In this document: one piece after another, positions 17,734 to 26,479 of the stretch
Numbering within the stretch: position 1 is the first letter of the stretch
Layout: each line of letters opens with the position of its first letter
DNA from: Micromonospora echinaurantiaca
GTDB lineage: Bacteria; Actinomycetota; Actinomycetes; Mycobacteriales; Micromonosporaceae
DNA length: 64,000 nt
Direction: 5' to 3'
Assembly (NCBI RefSeq): GCF_900090235.1
Contig: NZ_LT607750.1
Location: 3,050,501 to 3,114,500, forward strand
Position numbers and translations under genes: made by a program
The notes under the pieces: model-generated
What the model saw: the letters and a program-made list of their open reading frames with translations, nothing else
Database searches by the model: none
Told to the model about the DNA's origin: nothing

Positions 17734-18132
17734 TCATCTCGTCTCGCCCTGCTCGGTCGCGCTGTCGGTGGCCAACTGACCCAGCAGCGCGGAGAGTTTT
17801 CCCTGAACCTCGATCACCTTGCGGGCCTTGTTCAGCTCGGCCCGTAGCCGCTCGTTCTCGGCGCGCAGCCGGACGGCCTCCCGCACGGCGGGGTTGATCT
17901 TCGGCCGACCTGCGGGCTTGGCCAGAGCCTCCCGCGTCCCCGCGTCACGCTGATGCTTGCACGCCGCGATCAACGACGTCTACAGGCCTTCACGACGCAG
18001 CAACGCGCCCTTGCCGGGCTTGTCCAGGGTCTCGTACTCGGCCAGGATCCGCACCTTGTAGACGGCGGTGTACGTCCTGGTCCGGGGCTTGGCCGGCACC
18101 TCAGGGTCAGGTACCGGTTCGTGCGTTGTCAC
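17734..18132 (-). pseudogene. IS3-type transposase OrfA-like gene with in-frame stop
   Basis: From GTG 18132 the frame reads RTRTYTAVYKVRILAEYETL, an OrfA-type HTH region, then REGL-stop, then [14 protein letters not shown] and the coiled-coil [20 protein letters not shown]. The interruption is a single TAG at 17980-17982 where relatives have Tyr (TAC or TAT). The frame ends at 17734. No OrfB follows; the adjoining DNA is an IS5 fragment. Confidence 0.8.
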
Positions 18133-18636
18133 AGGGGTAGTGGTTCCTTGCTCGCCCTCACAGGGTCAACGTTTCAGCAGGTTAACCTGCCTCTTCCCAG
18201 GCTGACACAGAGGGGACGCTCGTTGAGATCACTTCATCGACTCTTGGGCGTACTTGACTGCCGTTCAGTGCACGCGTCTGGCCCCATCCCGCTCCCGATC
18301 CTCCTGCCCGGCCTGCAGTCTGGCCGAGACCTGAACGCTCTGTCGCCGGCGACTGAGTAAGGTGCCGCCGCCCTGTCGACTGATTGAGTGTTCCGAAATT
18401 CCGCCGTTCGGTCATTTCTGCCGGCCCTCCGTGCGCCTGAAACGACTGAACTGGATGTGATCGAGGCTCACTCGCGATTGAGGGTCACTTTCGTCATTGT
18501 GTCTCGTTAATGCGAACGGGACAGCGTTGCTCGTTCGCATCTTGCGGCCGCACCGACCCCACAACGGACGTGACATGTTCAGCGACAGAAACGGGACTTG
18601 CTCGGAGATGCCGACGACTTCACGGGCGGGCGCCGC
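18133..18636. other. Intergenic stretch upstream of glycosyltransferase
   Basis: 504 bases with no supportable gene. The first part is probably the outer end of the IS3 remnant. The rest is moderately AT-rich and should hold the promoter of the glycosyltransferase operon. Confidence 0.5.
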
Positions 18637-19713
18637 ATGAGCGTCTACTGGCGCACCCGGGTGGTCGTGGTGGTGCCCGCCTACAACGAGGCGGCCACCA
18701 TCGCGAACACCATCCGCGCCCTCCTCGCGCAGACCCGTCCCGTGGACCGGCTGATCGTCGTACCGAACAACTGCTCTGACGACACCGCCAAGGTCGCATG
18801 GGCGGCCGGGGCCGAGGTGTGGGAGATGCCCGGCCCGAATCCGCACAAGAAGGCGGGCGCCCTGAACTGGGCCATCAACCTGTTGCTGCCGCAGTTGGAC
18901 GACCGTGACATGCTGCTGGTGACGGACGCGGACAGCATCCTGGCCCCCGGTGCCGTCACCGCCGGGATCCGCGAGCTCGGGCGCCGCGGCGTCGGCGCGG
19001 TTTGCGCCGACTACCGACTGGGCCGGCAGCCGCGGCTGTTGGACATTCTCCAGGGCAACGAGTACGCCCGGTTCTCCCGCTGGATCTGGCGCAAGGGCGG
19101 CAAGGCAATCGTCCTGTCCGGGGTGGCCACCCTGTTCCCCGTCCCGGTGGTCCGGCGGATCATGGCCGCTCGCGCCAGCGGTGACCTGCCCGGCTACCCG
19201 GGCGAGTTCTACCACCGCGATCCGGCTACTGAGGACATCGAGATGACCTTCGCAGTCCAGTCCATGGGCTACCGGCCCCGGGTCGCGCCCGGATTCGACG
19301 CGATCACCGACTCCATGCCCACCGTCCAAGCCCTCATCACCCAGCGGGTGCGCTGGCAGCGCGGCATGCTCGACTCGCTACGCCTGTACGGCCTTCGCTG
19401 GTGGAACGTCGGCAACTGGCTGCGCCAGCTCGGTATCTACACCAGCTCGCTACTCGTCCCGCTCTACGTGATCACCCTGATCGTGAGCTGGTTTCTGATG
19501 GGTTTCGTCGCGTGGGACCCCCGCTGGCTCCCGATCACCGCCGTGTTCGTGCTGGAGCGGGTCGTCACCGTTCGCCGGCAGGGCTGGTGGGCACTCCTCA
19601 CCGCAGCCGCGCTGCTCCCCGAGTGGTGCTACGAGCAAGTCCGGTCGTTCGCCTACTGGCGAGCCCTTGCCCAGACCGTGTGCGGAACCGACCGCGTATG
19701 GATCAACTCCTGA
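18637..19713 (+). CDS. Family 2 glycosyltransferase, membrane-bound
   Basis: 358 residues. The GT-A domain shows VVVVVPAYNEAATI (11-22), the metal-binding DAD at 97-99, an acidic TEDIE motif and the QRVRW sugar-acceptor motif, placing it with processive-type GT2 enzymes such as cellulose/hyaluronan synthase relatives. Two or three membrane segments follow in the C-terminal 100 residues. It probably builds or modifies an extracellular polysaccharide at the inner membrane. ATG at 18637 is preferred to a TTG at 18598 because the sheet begins just after it. It is followed 17 bases later by the LPXTG mini-protein and a terminator, so the two form an operon. Confidence 0.87.
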   Translation: MSVYWRTRVVVVVPAYNEAATIANTIRALLAQTRPVDRLIVVPNNCSDDTAKVAWAAGAEVWEMPGPNPHKKAGALNWAINLLLPQLDDRDMLLVTDADSILAPGAVTAGIRELGRRGVGAVCADYRLGRQPRLLDILQGNEYARFSRWIWRKGGKAIVLSGVATLFPVPVVRRIMAARASGDLPGYPGEFYHRDPATEDIEMTFAVQSMGYRPRVAPGFDAITDSMPTVQALITQRVRWQRGMLDSLRLYGLRWWNVGNWLRQLGIYTSSLLVPLYVITLIVSWFLMGFVAWDPRWLPITAVFVLERVVTVRRQGWWALLTAAALLPEWCYEQVRSFAYWRALAQTVCGTDRVWINS

Positions 19714-19730
19714 GAAGAAAGGCACTCATC

Positions 19731-19901
19731 ATGTACAACCGCGGATGCGCCGCTGCCGCCGCCGGCTGCTCGGCCACCCTGCCCACCACCGGTGTGAGCA
19801 TTACCTGGTCGCTCGTGGCCGGCGTGACGCTCCTGATCGCCGGCATGGCCCTGCTCCGGCTCGCCCCGCGCATCGGGCGCCGCCGACTCAAGGCCCGCTG
19901 A
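19731..19901 (+). CDS. LPXTG mini-protein, 56 aa
   Basis: A 56-residue peptide consisting of almost nothing but a sortase sorting signal. It has 16 mostly Ala/Cys residues, LPTTG at 17-21, a hydrophobic segment about 24-43 (ITWSLVAGVTLLIAGMALL) and a basic tail (RIGRRRLKAR). A purine-rich ribosome site (gagaagaaagg) precedes ATG. There is no signal peptide and no ectodomain, so a sortase product would be only about 20 residues long. It follows the glycosyltransferase in the same transcript. A role as membrane anchor or partner of the glycosyltransferase is inference. Confidence 0.7.
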   Translation: MYNRGCAAAAAGCSATLPTTGVSITWSLVAGVTLLIAGMALLRLAPRIGRRRLKAR

Positions 19902-19922
19902 TTTCCTATCGGGGGATCGATT

Positions 19923-19945
19923 GTCAAGCCGCGTGCTGGCTTGAC
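19923..19945 (+). terminator. Hairpin after the glycosyltransferase/LPXTG operon
   Basis: GTCAAGCC-GCGTGCT-GGCTTGAC, a perfect eight-base stem with a seven-base loop, 22 bases after the mini-protein stop. It marks the operon end. Confidence 0.65.
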
Positions 19946-20003
19946 GCTCCGTGACGGTGTCGCGGAGGATCGGTGTGGGAAAAGCTCGCCTCGTTGCTGC
20001 GCT

Positions 20004-20297
20004 TCAAGCGCTTCGTTGATCATGCCCCGTGAGGACTTGGTGAGGGGTCTTCCCCGCCCTGCTCTTGTTGCTGCGCCGCCGGCGGCGCACGTCCTCGGTC
20101 ACGGTCCAGCGCTCGGCGATGATGTGCCTGGCCTGCTCCGGAGTGACCGGTGTGCCGTCGGTGTCGCAGATGACGTACGGCATGCCGCGGCGCATCACCG
20201 TCCGGAGCCGCTCGGCGAGGCGGGCCCCCACGACGCAGCAGGCCCTTGAGGTGGTCGGCGCCCCGTTCGACCATCTGCTGGTGGTATACCCGGGCAC
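20004..20297 (-). pseudogene. Unassigned gene fragment among IS remnants
   Basis: The minus strand encodes a plausible C-terminal protein piece: RLAERLRTVMRRGMPYVICD, then PVTPEQARHIIAERWTVTED and an Arg-rich tail. Upstream, the frame is broken near 20240 (the preceding GADHLKGLLRRG is in another frame). No family assigned; probably a passenger or host gene broken by insertions. Confidence 0.4.
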
Positions 20298-20359
20298 GCT
20301 GGGGTCCTGTCTGCGGGCCCAATCCGCGGCCCTTGTCAGGGTGGCCCGGGCCAGCCGGA

Positions 20360-20475
20360 CTACCTGGGCGGGTCATCTCCCGCGCGAAGAAAGACGCCGC
20401 CGCCTTCAAGATCCCGTTTGCGCGGGCGCAACTCGGCGTTCTCACGCTCCAACTCGGCGATGCGCTGCCGTCGGC
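20360..20475 (-). pseudogene. IS3-type OrfA C-terminal fragment
   Basis: Reads IAELERENAELR, then, after a one-base frameshift, RANGILKAAASFFAREM, the typical coiled-coil end of an IS3-group OrfA. Neither the HTH part nor OrfB is present. Confidence 0.7.
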
Positions 20476-20580
20476 GCACAGCACCGCGTCCGTCAGGTCG
20501 AACAACGCGTCAGCCCGGGCAGTCAAGCACTCGTAGAACCCTCGCCGGAACCTCGCCAACTTCCCAGACGGCATCAGCCG
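20476..20580 (-). pseudogene. Transposase N-terminal fragment
   Basis: LARFRRGFYECLTARADALF followed by DLTDAVLCADG matches the start of a common actinobacterial transposase group with a C-terminal DDE domain (the group is recalled, not searched). The sequence switches to the IS3 fragment immediately after, so only about 35 residues survive. Confidence 0.65.
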
Positions 20581-20589
20581 GACCACAGT

Positions 20590-20940
20590 CAAGCACACTG
20601 GTCACCAGTCTTGTTCTCCCCGGCGAACGCGGCGGCCATGTGGAACGCAACCGTGCCGGAGACGTAGCGAACCTGAACCTGCCGCCGCCACAGCAGGTCA
20701 GCAGCAGCGCGGACAGGCCGCTGGTGACGTCGACTGCCCAGCGGACCGGTCGCCCGACGGCGGAGACTTCGACCATGACGGTGAGCAGGGCGGTCTCGTC
20801 ATGGCGACCCGGCGGGAGTAGACCAATCGGCCGTCACCGTCGACCGCGGCCACGTGGTGGTAGGTCTTGCCGATGTCCACGCCGATCCACAGCCTCGCCG
20901 CCGTCGCGTTCCCCTTCGTCTGATCGGTTTTCTCGGATGG
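20590..20940 (-). pseudogene. IS110-type transposase N-terminal fragment
   Basis: GVDIGKTYHHVAAVDGDGRL carries the first Asp of the DEDD catalytic domain of IS110 transposases. Frameshifts near 20815 and 20690 move the continuation (SAVGRPVRWAVDVTSGLSAL and VSGTVAFHMAAAFAGEN) between frames. The Ser-containing C-terminal domain is absent. Confidence 0.75.
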
Positions 20941-21173
20941 CCCTCGTCTGCGGGTCCGGGATTGCCGGCGCCTTCAAGCGATGCGATCAAGGTCGCAGAT
21001 CTCCGTCAGCGGTCTACCGAATCTCACAGACGATGAAGCGGCGGGCGGCATCTCCTACCGTCAGCCAACCCATCTCGGCGAGACACACGCAGCCATACCC
21101 ACCGCTTCCCGGGCATCAGGGTCCACGGCTACCGGGCCGCGCCCGTTCAACCAGCCGGACGCTCGAGGCGGGT

Positions 21174-21795
21174 GTGGGTGGCACCTCCAAGGTCGGCCAT
21201 AGGCGCGGCGAAACACACGAGACGGACCCCGAGCCCGGTGCCGGGCTGTCCGACCGCCTCGTCGGATGGGTCCTCACCATCGGCGGGCTCGTCGGCGCCC
21301 TCGCGGCGTTCGTCCTGATCATCGAGAAGATGGCCCTGCTCAAGAACCTGGCCTACGTCCCGAGCTGCTCCATCAACCCCGTCTGTCCTGCGGCTCCATC
21401 ATGACCACCAGCCAGGCCGAGGTGTTCGGCTTCGCCAACCCGCTCATCGGCCTGGCCACCTTCCCCGTCGTGGCCGCCACCGGCGCCGCCGTCCTGGCAA
21501 GGGCCTGGCTGCCCCGCTGGTGGTGGCTCGCCCTGCAGACCGGCACCGTGTTCGGCATCGGGTTCGTGCACTGGCTGTTCTTCCAAAGCCTCTACCGCAT
21601 CGGCGCGCTCTGCCCGTACTGCATGGTCGTCTGGGTCGTGATGATCGTTCTGTTTCCCTACACCACTCTGCACAACCTCCACCGCAGCCGCATCCCTGCA
21701 CCCGCACACTCACCGACACCTTGGTACGCGTCCACACCGCCATCCCGACACTCTGGCTACTGATCCTCGCCTCAACCTTTCAGGCGGAGCCGACA
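21174..21795 (+). pseudogene. VKOR-family membrane protein, frameshifted
   Basis: Vitamin K epoxide reductase-type thiol oxidoreductase. The first frame reads IGGLVGALAAFVLIIEKMAL to YVPSCSINPV; loss of one base near 21384 moves SCGSIMTTSQAEVFGFANPL to the next frame. The CxxC active site IGALCPYCMVVW is present in the second frame. A further frameshift near 21700 moves RVHTAIPTLWLLILAS to the third. All four membrane segments and all four conserved Cys can be read across frames, so the gene was lost recently or has sequencing errors. In actinobacteria VKOR re-oxidises DsbA-like proteins during disulphide formation outside the membrane. Confidence 0.85.
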
Positions 21796-22309
21796 GGCGT
21801 GCGTTTACCGGCCCACACGAGTCATCCCGCTACCGCGGCAGCTATCTCGTGGTTGTTCCGTACCGAGACGATCAGATTCCACACCCCGCAAACCGAACAC
21901 GAGCTTGCCGCGAATCGACAGTCCCGCCCTTCACCGAACGTGATCCAGGGCTCACCGATGACCGAACGATCCGGTCTGCTGATCTTCAGCAAGCGAGCAC
22001 CGCAACGCCGCGACCTGCGCCCGACCGAAGAAGTAAAGAAGCTGCAGGTCACCAGCCTGCGGACACGGGCGGAGCGTCGGGTTAGGAAGCGGTTGCACCA
22101 ACGCGTCCAGCCCGGGCCGGTGGTTCGAGCCGGAGCGAGGTGGAAGCCGAGGAAATGTCGTACGGCTCGGGTTAGCTGCCGCGTACCGCTCGCCGTGCGG
22201 AGCCGGGGCATCGTCGATGCGTTGTGGGCGGGCGGAGGACAGCGCGGGTTGCGCGGTGCGTGGCACCATTCCCGGACGCCGCGCGGGGGGGCCCAGAGAG
22301 GATCGAGCA
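21796..22309. other. Intergenic stretch upstream of SWIM gene
   Basis: 514 bases without a supportable gene; open frames on both strands have irregular composition and no motifs. Given the adjoining pseudogene it is probably decayed sequence plus the promoter of the SWIM/DUF6493 operon. Confidence 0.5.
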
Positions 22310-23659
22310 TTGAGTGCGAGCCCGTCCGTGGTGGATACCAGGATCTACCGGCACGCGTCGGGCGTGGTCGGCGACACCGTTGCCCTTGCCACGTCGGCGC
22401 CGGACCGGGTCGACGAGCAGACCTTCTTCGCCGGTTTCGTGCGTACGCCCCGGGTGGTGGCCGGCGGGCTGCTGGCACTGGCCGACATCGCAGCCGCCGA
22501 CTTCCGGCCGGTACGTAGTCCGGGCGGGCGCGATCCGGTGGTCACCGGCGACGGCGAACGGCTGCGGTTCGAGGCGCTGTCGACCTGCGGCGGCGTGTAC
22601 GGGCGCCTGGACCTGGCCGGAGAGGAACTGGACGGCGCGCCGGTGGGTCAGGGCGTGACCAACGTGGACATCAACCCCGAGTTGTACACCGCGCTGACCC
22701 GCGTCGGGGCCGGGGACCCGGTGCGACTGGCGGTCGGCGAGGACGAGCTCGCCGTGTCGACGCTCGACGGGCGCGTCGTCGAGAAGCGGGTGCCCCTGCC
22801 GCAACGGTGGCTGCGCGGGCTGGCCGAGGTGTCGGCGCACGCGCTGCCGATGGACCCGCTGCTGGAGCTCCGCCCGGGCCGCGCGGTCGCGCTGCTGGCC
22901 GAGGTGTCGGCGCGTACCGGCCGGCGGACGCGGTGGTTGATGCCGGCCGCGACCGGGTGGCGCTCCACGAGCCGACCGGATCGCGGCGCGATCTGCGCGG
23001 CGGACGGCTACCGCCTGTCGGTGCTGCGTCCGCTGCTTCCCCTCGCGCGCACCGTCACCCTCTACGCGCCGCCGGTCAGCGGCGCGCCGACCCAGGTGAG
23101 CGGCTGGGTGCTCGACTTCGGCACGGCCCGGTTCACGCTGCTGCTGTCGACCGCCGTGCAGCACGGCTTCGCCGGGGACGGTCAACTGCTGGCCGACCTC
23201 GGAGCCGGGTCCGCCGCCGACACCGACGCCGACGCGTTGAGCGCCCTGCTGGTCAGCGACCCGGTCGTCGACCGGTCGTCGGTCGCCGAGCGGATGGGCT
23301 GGGACGGTCGACGGGCCACCGCCGCCCTCGCCGCGCTCGCCACGGCGGGCCAGGTGGGCTACGACATCGCGGCGGCGGCGTCGTTCCACCGGCCGCTGCC
23401 CTACCGGGCCGATGTCGTGGCCGCGCTGCATCCGCGGCTGGCGGCGGCGCGGGCGCTGGGGGCGGCGGGCGGGGTGATGTCGACGGCCGCCGGCGTGGAG
23501 GTGACCTCCGGCGGTTCGACCTATCTCGTGCACCGGCGCGGCGCCGGGTACGCCTGCACCTGCGCCTGGTGGGCCGAGCATCAGGGCCTACGCGGGCCGT
23601 GCAAGCACGTCGTGGCAGCGATGCTCAGCGAGAAGAAGGGAGTGACGCACGGTGCGTGA
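22310..23659 (+). CDS. SWIM zinc-finger protein
   Basis: 449 residues. A C-terminal SWIM finger with CxC-x12-CxH spacing is visible at 416-433 (YACTCAWW ... GLRGPCKH); SWIM domains bind DNA or protein partners. The remainder is an alpha/beta region without enzyme motifs. TTG at 22310 is chosen because agagagga lies eight bases upstream; earlier in-frame starts lack a ribosome site. It overlaps the next gene by eight bases and so is coupled to it. Similar SWIM genes sit in YehQ/MoxR/vWA-type clusters in other bacteria (recalled); MoxR and vWA genes are absent here. Confidence 0.82.
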   Translation: MSASPSVVDTRIYRHASGVVGDTVALATSAPDRVDEQTFFAGFVRTPRVVAGGLLALADIAAADFRPVRSPGGRDPVVTGDGERLRFEALSTCGGVYGRLDLAGEELDGAPVGQGVTNVDINPELYTALTRVGAGDPVRLAVGEDELAVSTLDGRVVEKRVPLPQRWLRGLAEVSAHALPMDPLLELRPGRAVALLAEVSARTGRRTRWLMPAATGWRSTSRPDRGAICAADGYRLSVLRPLLPLARTVTLYAPPVSGAPTQVSGWVLDFGTARFTLLLSTAVQHGFAGDGQLLADLGAGSAADTDADALSALLVSDPVVDRSSVAERMGWDGRRATAALAALATAGQVGYDIAAAASFHRPLPYRADVVAALHPRLAAARALGAAGGVMSTAAGVEVTSGGSTYLVHRRGAGYACTCAWWAEHQGLRGPCKHVVAAMLSEKKGVTHGA

Positions 23660-26333
23660 CGGATGGCCCGAGGTGTGCGCGCTGATCGACGAGGCCGACT
23701 TCGACGCGCTCGGGGAGACGCTCGCGGGTCTGGACGCCGCCGGGCGGGCCACCCTGCTGCCGACGCTGGAGGCGCACACGCCGACCCGTGCCGAGCCGAA
23801 GCCGGTCGTGCTGCCCCCACCCGAGCCCGAGCCGGAGCCGGAGCTGCCCACGTCCGGCACGTTCGGTTTCGCGTTCATGACCGCTCCCGGGGAGGAGATT
23901 CCCCGCGACCTCGCCGGCATCCGGGCGCTCATGGCCCGCCAGCGGTCGCAGCGGCAGGAACGCCAGCGCGGCTTCGAGCAGCAGCGACTGGAGTGGCGGG
24001 CCACGCACGAGGCCAGAGAGCTGAACGAGCGCCGCCACACGGTCCTCGCCATGGCCGTGCTCGCCTGCGCTCCCACCGTCGCTGACGCGGTGAAGCGGTT
24101 GTACCGGCCGTGGTCCGCGGGCCCGTCGCTGCGGGTGGCACCCGAGATGGTGCCCGGCCTGCTCCGGGCGCGCGGCGCCGACTGGGGTGCCAGCCTGGCC
24201 CGACAGCTGCTGCGCCGGTCCGGCTCGCGGATCCGAGGGGCCGCTCACTGGCCGTTCACCGAGGCGCTCATGCGGGCCGTGGGTACCGGGCCGCCGGACA
24301 CGTCCGCGGCCGTGGCGCAGTACGTGGGGATGCGGCGGGGCAACCCGTCGCTGGCCGCTGCCCTGGCCGCCGACCCGTGGCTCGACCACGTGGTGCCGTA
24401 CCTCTTCGACGACGACCGGGTGGCCGCCGCCTTCGCGACCGGCGTCGCCAGCCGGGACTGGCCTCCGGCCCTGCTCGAGCTGGCCGCCAGCGGCCGGATC
24501 GACCGGCGGGTGCTCATCGCGGGGTGCCTGCGCCGGTTGCGGGCCGGCGGGCGGAAGGGGCTGCTCCAGCCGTACCTCGATCTGCTCAAGCAGCTGGCAC
24601 CGACCCTCGACGAGTTGGCCGGGCACCGGCAGGAGCTGATCGGCCTGCTGACCGCACCGATGTCGACGGTCGCGAACCTCGCGTACACCGGGCTGCGCGA
24701 CCTGCACCGGGTGTCCGCGCTGGATCCGGCGGCCCTGCTGGAGATCACTCAGAGCATGCTGTCCCGCCAGGAGAAGACGCTGGTGCGGGCACATCTGAAG
24801 TGGCTACGGACGTTTCCGGTCGAGCCGCTGCTGGACGGGCTGGTGGTCGGGCTGTTCCATCCGGTGCCCGAACTCGCCGACGCCACCCTCGATCTGATCG
24901 AGCGAGGGCTGCCGACGCTGTCGGCGGAGGGCCGGAACCGGCTGCGCGACGAACTGCCGGCGCTCGACGGCGCGGTCGCGCGCCGGCTGGCCGGGCTGCT
25001 CGGCGCCGCGCCGCCCGCTCCCGCCGCCGTTGCGCCGCGCGTCGCGGAGCCGCCGGCGGAGATGCCACCGCCGCTGGATCTCGGCGCGCTCGCCGGCGAG
25101 TTGGCGATCGTGTTCCGCAAGGGCAACGACGATCCCGTCCGGTACGAGCTGCTGCTCGACGGGCTGGTGCGGGCGGCGCGAGGCGACCGCGCCGCTGCCG
25201 AGCGGGTGCTGAGGCCGATGGTCCCGCAGTGGACCGGACCGTGGCCGGCCGTGGTCGCCGCCGCCACCGGCAACTACGTGTCGGCTGAGACGCCGCACCG
25301 GTGGGCGGAGCCGCATCCGGTGACGCGCTTCCTGGAACGCCGGGTCACCGAACTCGCCGAACGGCTCCTCAAGGAGCCGCCGCCGGCGCTGTTGGCCACG
25401 CCGGCCACCGTCGCCGGGCACGTCGATCCCGCTCGGGTGCTCGACCTGCTCCGCACGGCCGAGGACGACGGCTGGCAGCCGGGCCACGCCGACCTGACAC
25501 AGGCCATCCTGCGGCTGCCGCGCGAGGTCAACGAGGTCGTCCACGCCGGCGCGCGGCGTCTGGCCTCCCCCGCCGGGCGCCGGTTCGCCGCGGCGCTGAC
25601 CACCCGGGTCGAGCCGCGCACCTGGGTGGAGGAGGTCGGCCACCAGCCGTACCGGACCGGTCGGCGAATCGCGATTCTGGACCCGACCGGCCTGCCGGCC
25701 GAACTCGCCGAGCCGCTCGACGCGGTCCAGCGGATCAACCACATCGGGTGGACCGGCGGCCTGCCGCTGTGGCCGATGATCGCGCCGTCGCACCGGGAGG
25801 TCATGGCCGCGCACCTCCAGCCGTTCGTCGCCGCGGCGGTGGAGCGGGGCACCATCCCCACCGGGATCCTCAGCGGTCTCGCCACCGCCGACGGCCCACC
25901 CGGCCCGGCGATGTGGTCGACGATGGCGTACGCGCTCGCCAACCATCGGCAACCCGTACGGTTGGCGGCCGGCGACGCGCTCATCACCCTCGCTGCCCGG
26001 CCGGACTGGGACAGCGCCGGGATCGGGTCAGAGATCGGCGCCCTCGCCGCTGCCGGTCGGATCGTGCTGCAGCGGGTCGTCCCGCCGCTGACCGAGGTGC
26101 TCAGGGCCGGTGCCCGCGAGGCGGTCTGGCAGGTGACGTCGGCGGCGCTGCCGATGCTGCTGCCCGCCGGAGCCCGGCCAGCCCTGGCCGACCTGGTCAC
26201 CCTCGCTGCCGACGCCGCACCCGGCAACCGCCCGGTCGACGTGCCGGGCCTGGCCGCGCTCGCCGCCGATCCCCGGCGAAACCGGCTCACCGAGGCCGCC
26301 CGACGCTTCACCGCCCGCACCGCCGGCACCTGA
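23652..26333 (+). CDS. DUF6493-like large helical protein
   Basis: 893 residues, entirely alpha-helical in appearance with HEAT-like repeats, a Pro/Glu-rich linker (EPEPEPELP) near residue 60 and a basic coiled region at 95-125. No catalytic motif was found. The layout matches the DUF6493 family that accompanies SWIM proteins in actinobacteria; this is recalled from family architecture, not searched. GTG at 23652 has aagggag upstream and overlaps the SWIM stop by eight bases. The pair probably forms one complex; the biochemical role of the family is not established. Confidence 0.7.
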   Translation: MRDGWPEVCALIDEADFDALGETLAGLDAAGRATLLPTLEAHTPTRAEPKPVVLPPPEPEPEPELPTSGTFGFAFMTAPGEEIPRDLAGIRALMARQRSQRQERQRGFEQQRLEWRATHEARELNERRHTVLAMAVLACAPTVADAVKRLYRPWSAGPSLRVAPEMVPGLLRARGADWGASLARQLLRRSGSRIRGAAHWPFTEALMRAVGTGPPDTSAAVAQYVGMRRGNPSLAAALAADPWLDHVVPYLFDDDRVAAAFATGVASRDWPPALLELAASGRIDRRVLIAGCLRRLRAGGRKGLLQPYLDLLKQLAPTLDELAGHRQELIGLLTAPMSTVANLAYTGLRDLHRVSALDPAALLEITQSMLSRQEKTLVRAHLKWLRTFPVEPLLDGLVVGLFHPVPELADATLDLIERGLPTLSAEGRNRLRDELPALDGAVARRLAGLLGAAPPAPAAVAPRVAEPPAEMPPPLDLGALAGELAIVFRKGNDDPVRYELLLDGLVRAARGDRAAAERVLRPMVPQWTGPWPAVVAAATGNYVSAETPHRWAEPHPVTRFLERRVTELAERLLKEPPPALLATPATVAGHVDPARVLDLLRTAEDDGWQPGHADLTQAILRLPREVNEVVHAGARRLASPAGRRFAAALTTRVEPRTWVEEVGHQPYRTGRRIAILDPTGLPAELAEPLDAVQRINHIGWTGGLPLWPMIAPSHREVMAAHLQPFVAAAVERGTIPTGILSGLATADGPPGPAMWSTMAYALANHRQPVRLAAGDALITLAARPDWDSAGIGSEIGALAAAGRIVLQRVVPPLTEVLRAGAREAVWQVTSAALPMLLPAGARPALADLVTLAADAAPGNRPVDVPGLAALAADPRRNRLTEAARRFTARTAGT

Positions 26334-26479
26334 TTCGTGCCCTGGCACCGGCTTCGACACACCGCCCTGACGCCGGCACGGACGAGCTGCTACCTCACCG
26401 GGCGCGGGTGTCTGGTGGAGGGCATGGAGGTGTCAGAACATGGTGGCCGTGCCCGGCGCCCGCCGCCCACGTGAAGGGC

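Noticed and set aside
18412..19329. Minus-strand frame over the glycosyltransferase
   Set aside because: The plus strand has DAD and QxxRW motifs; the minus frame lacks any and has shadow composition.
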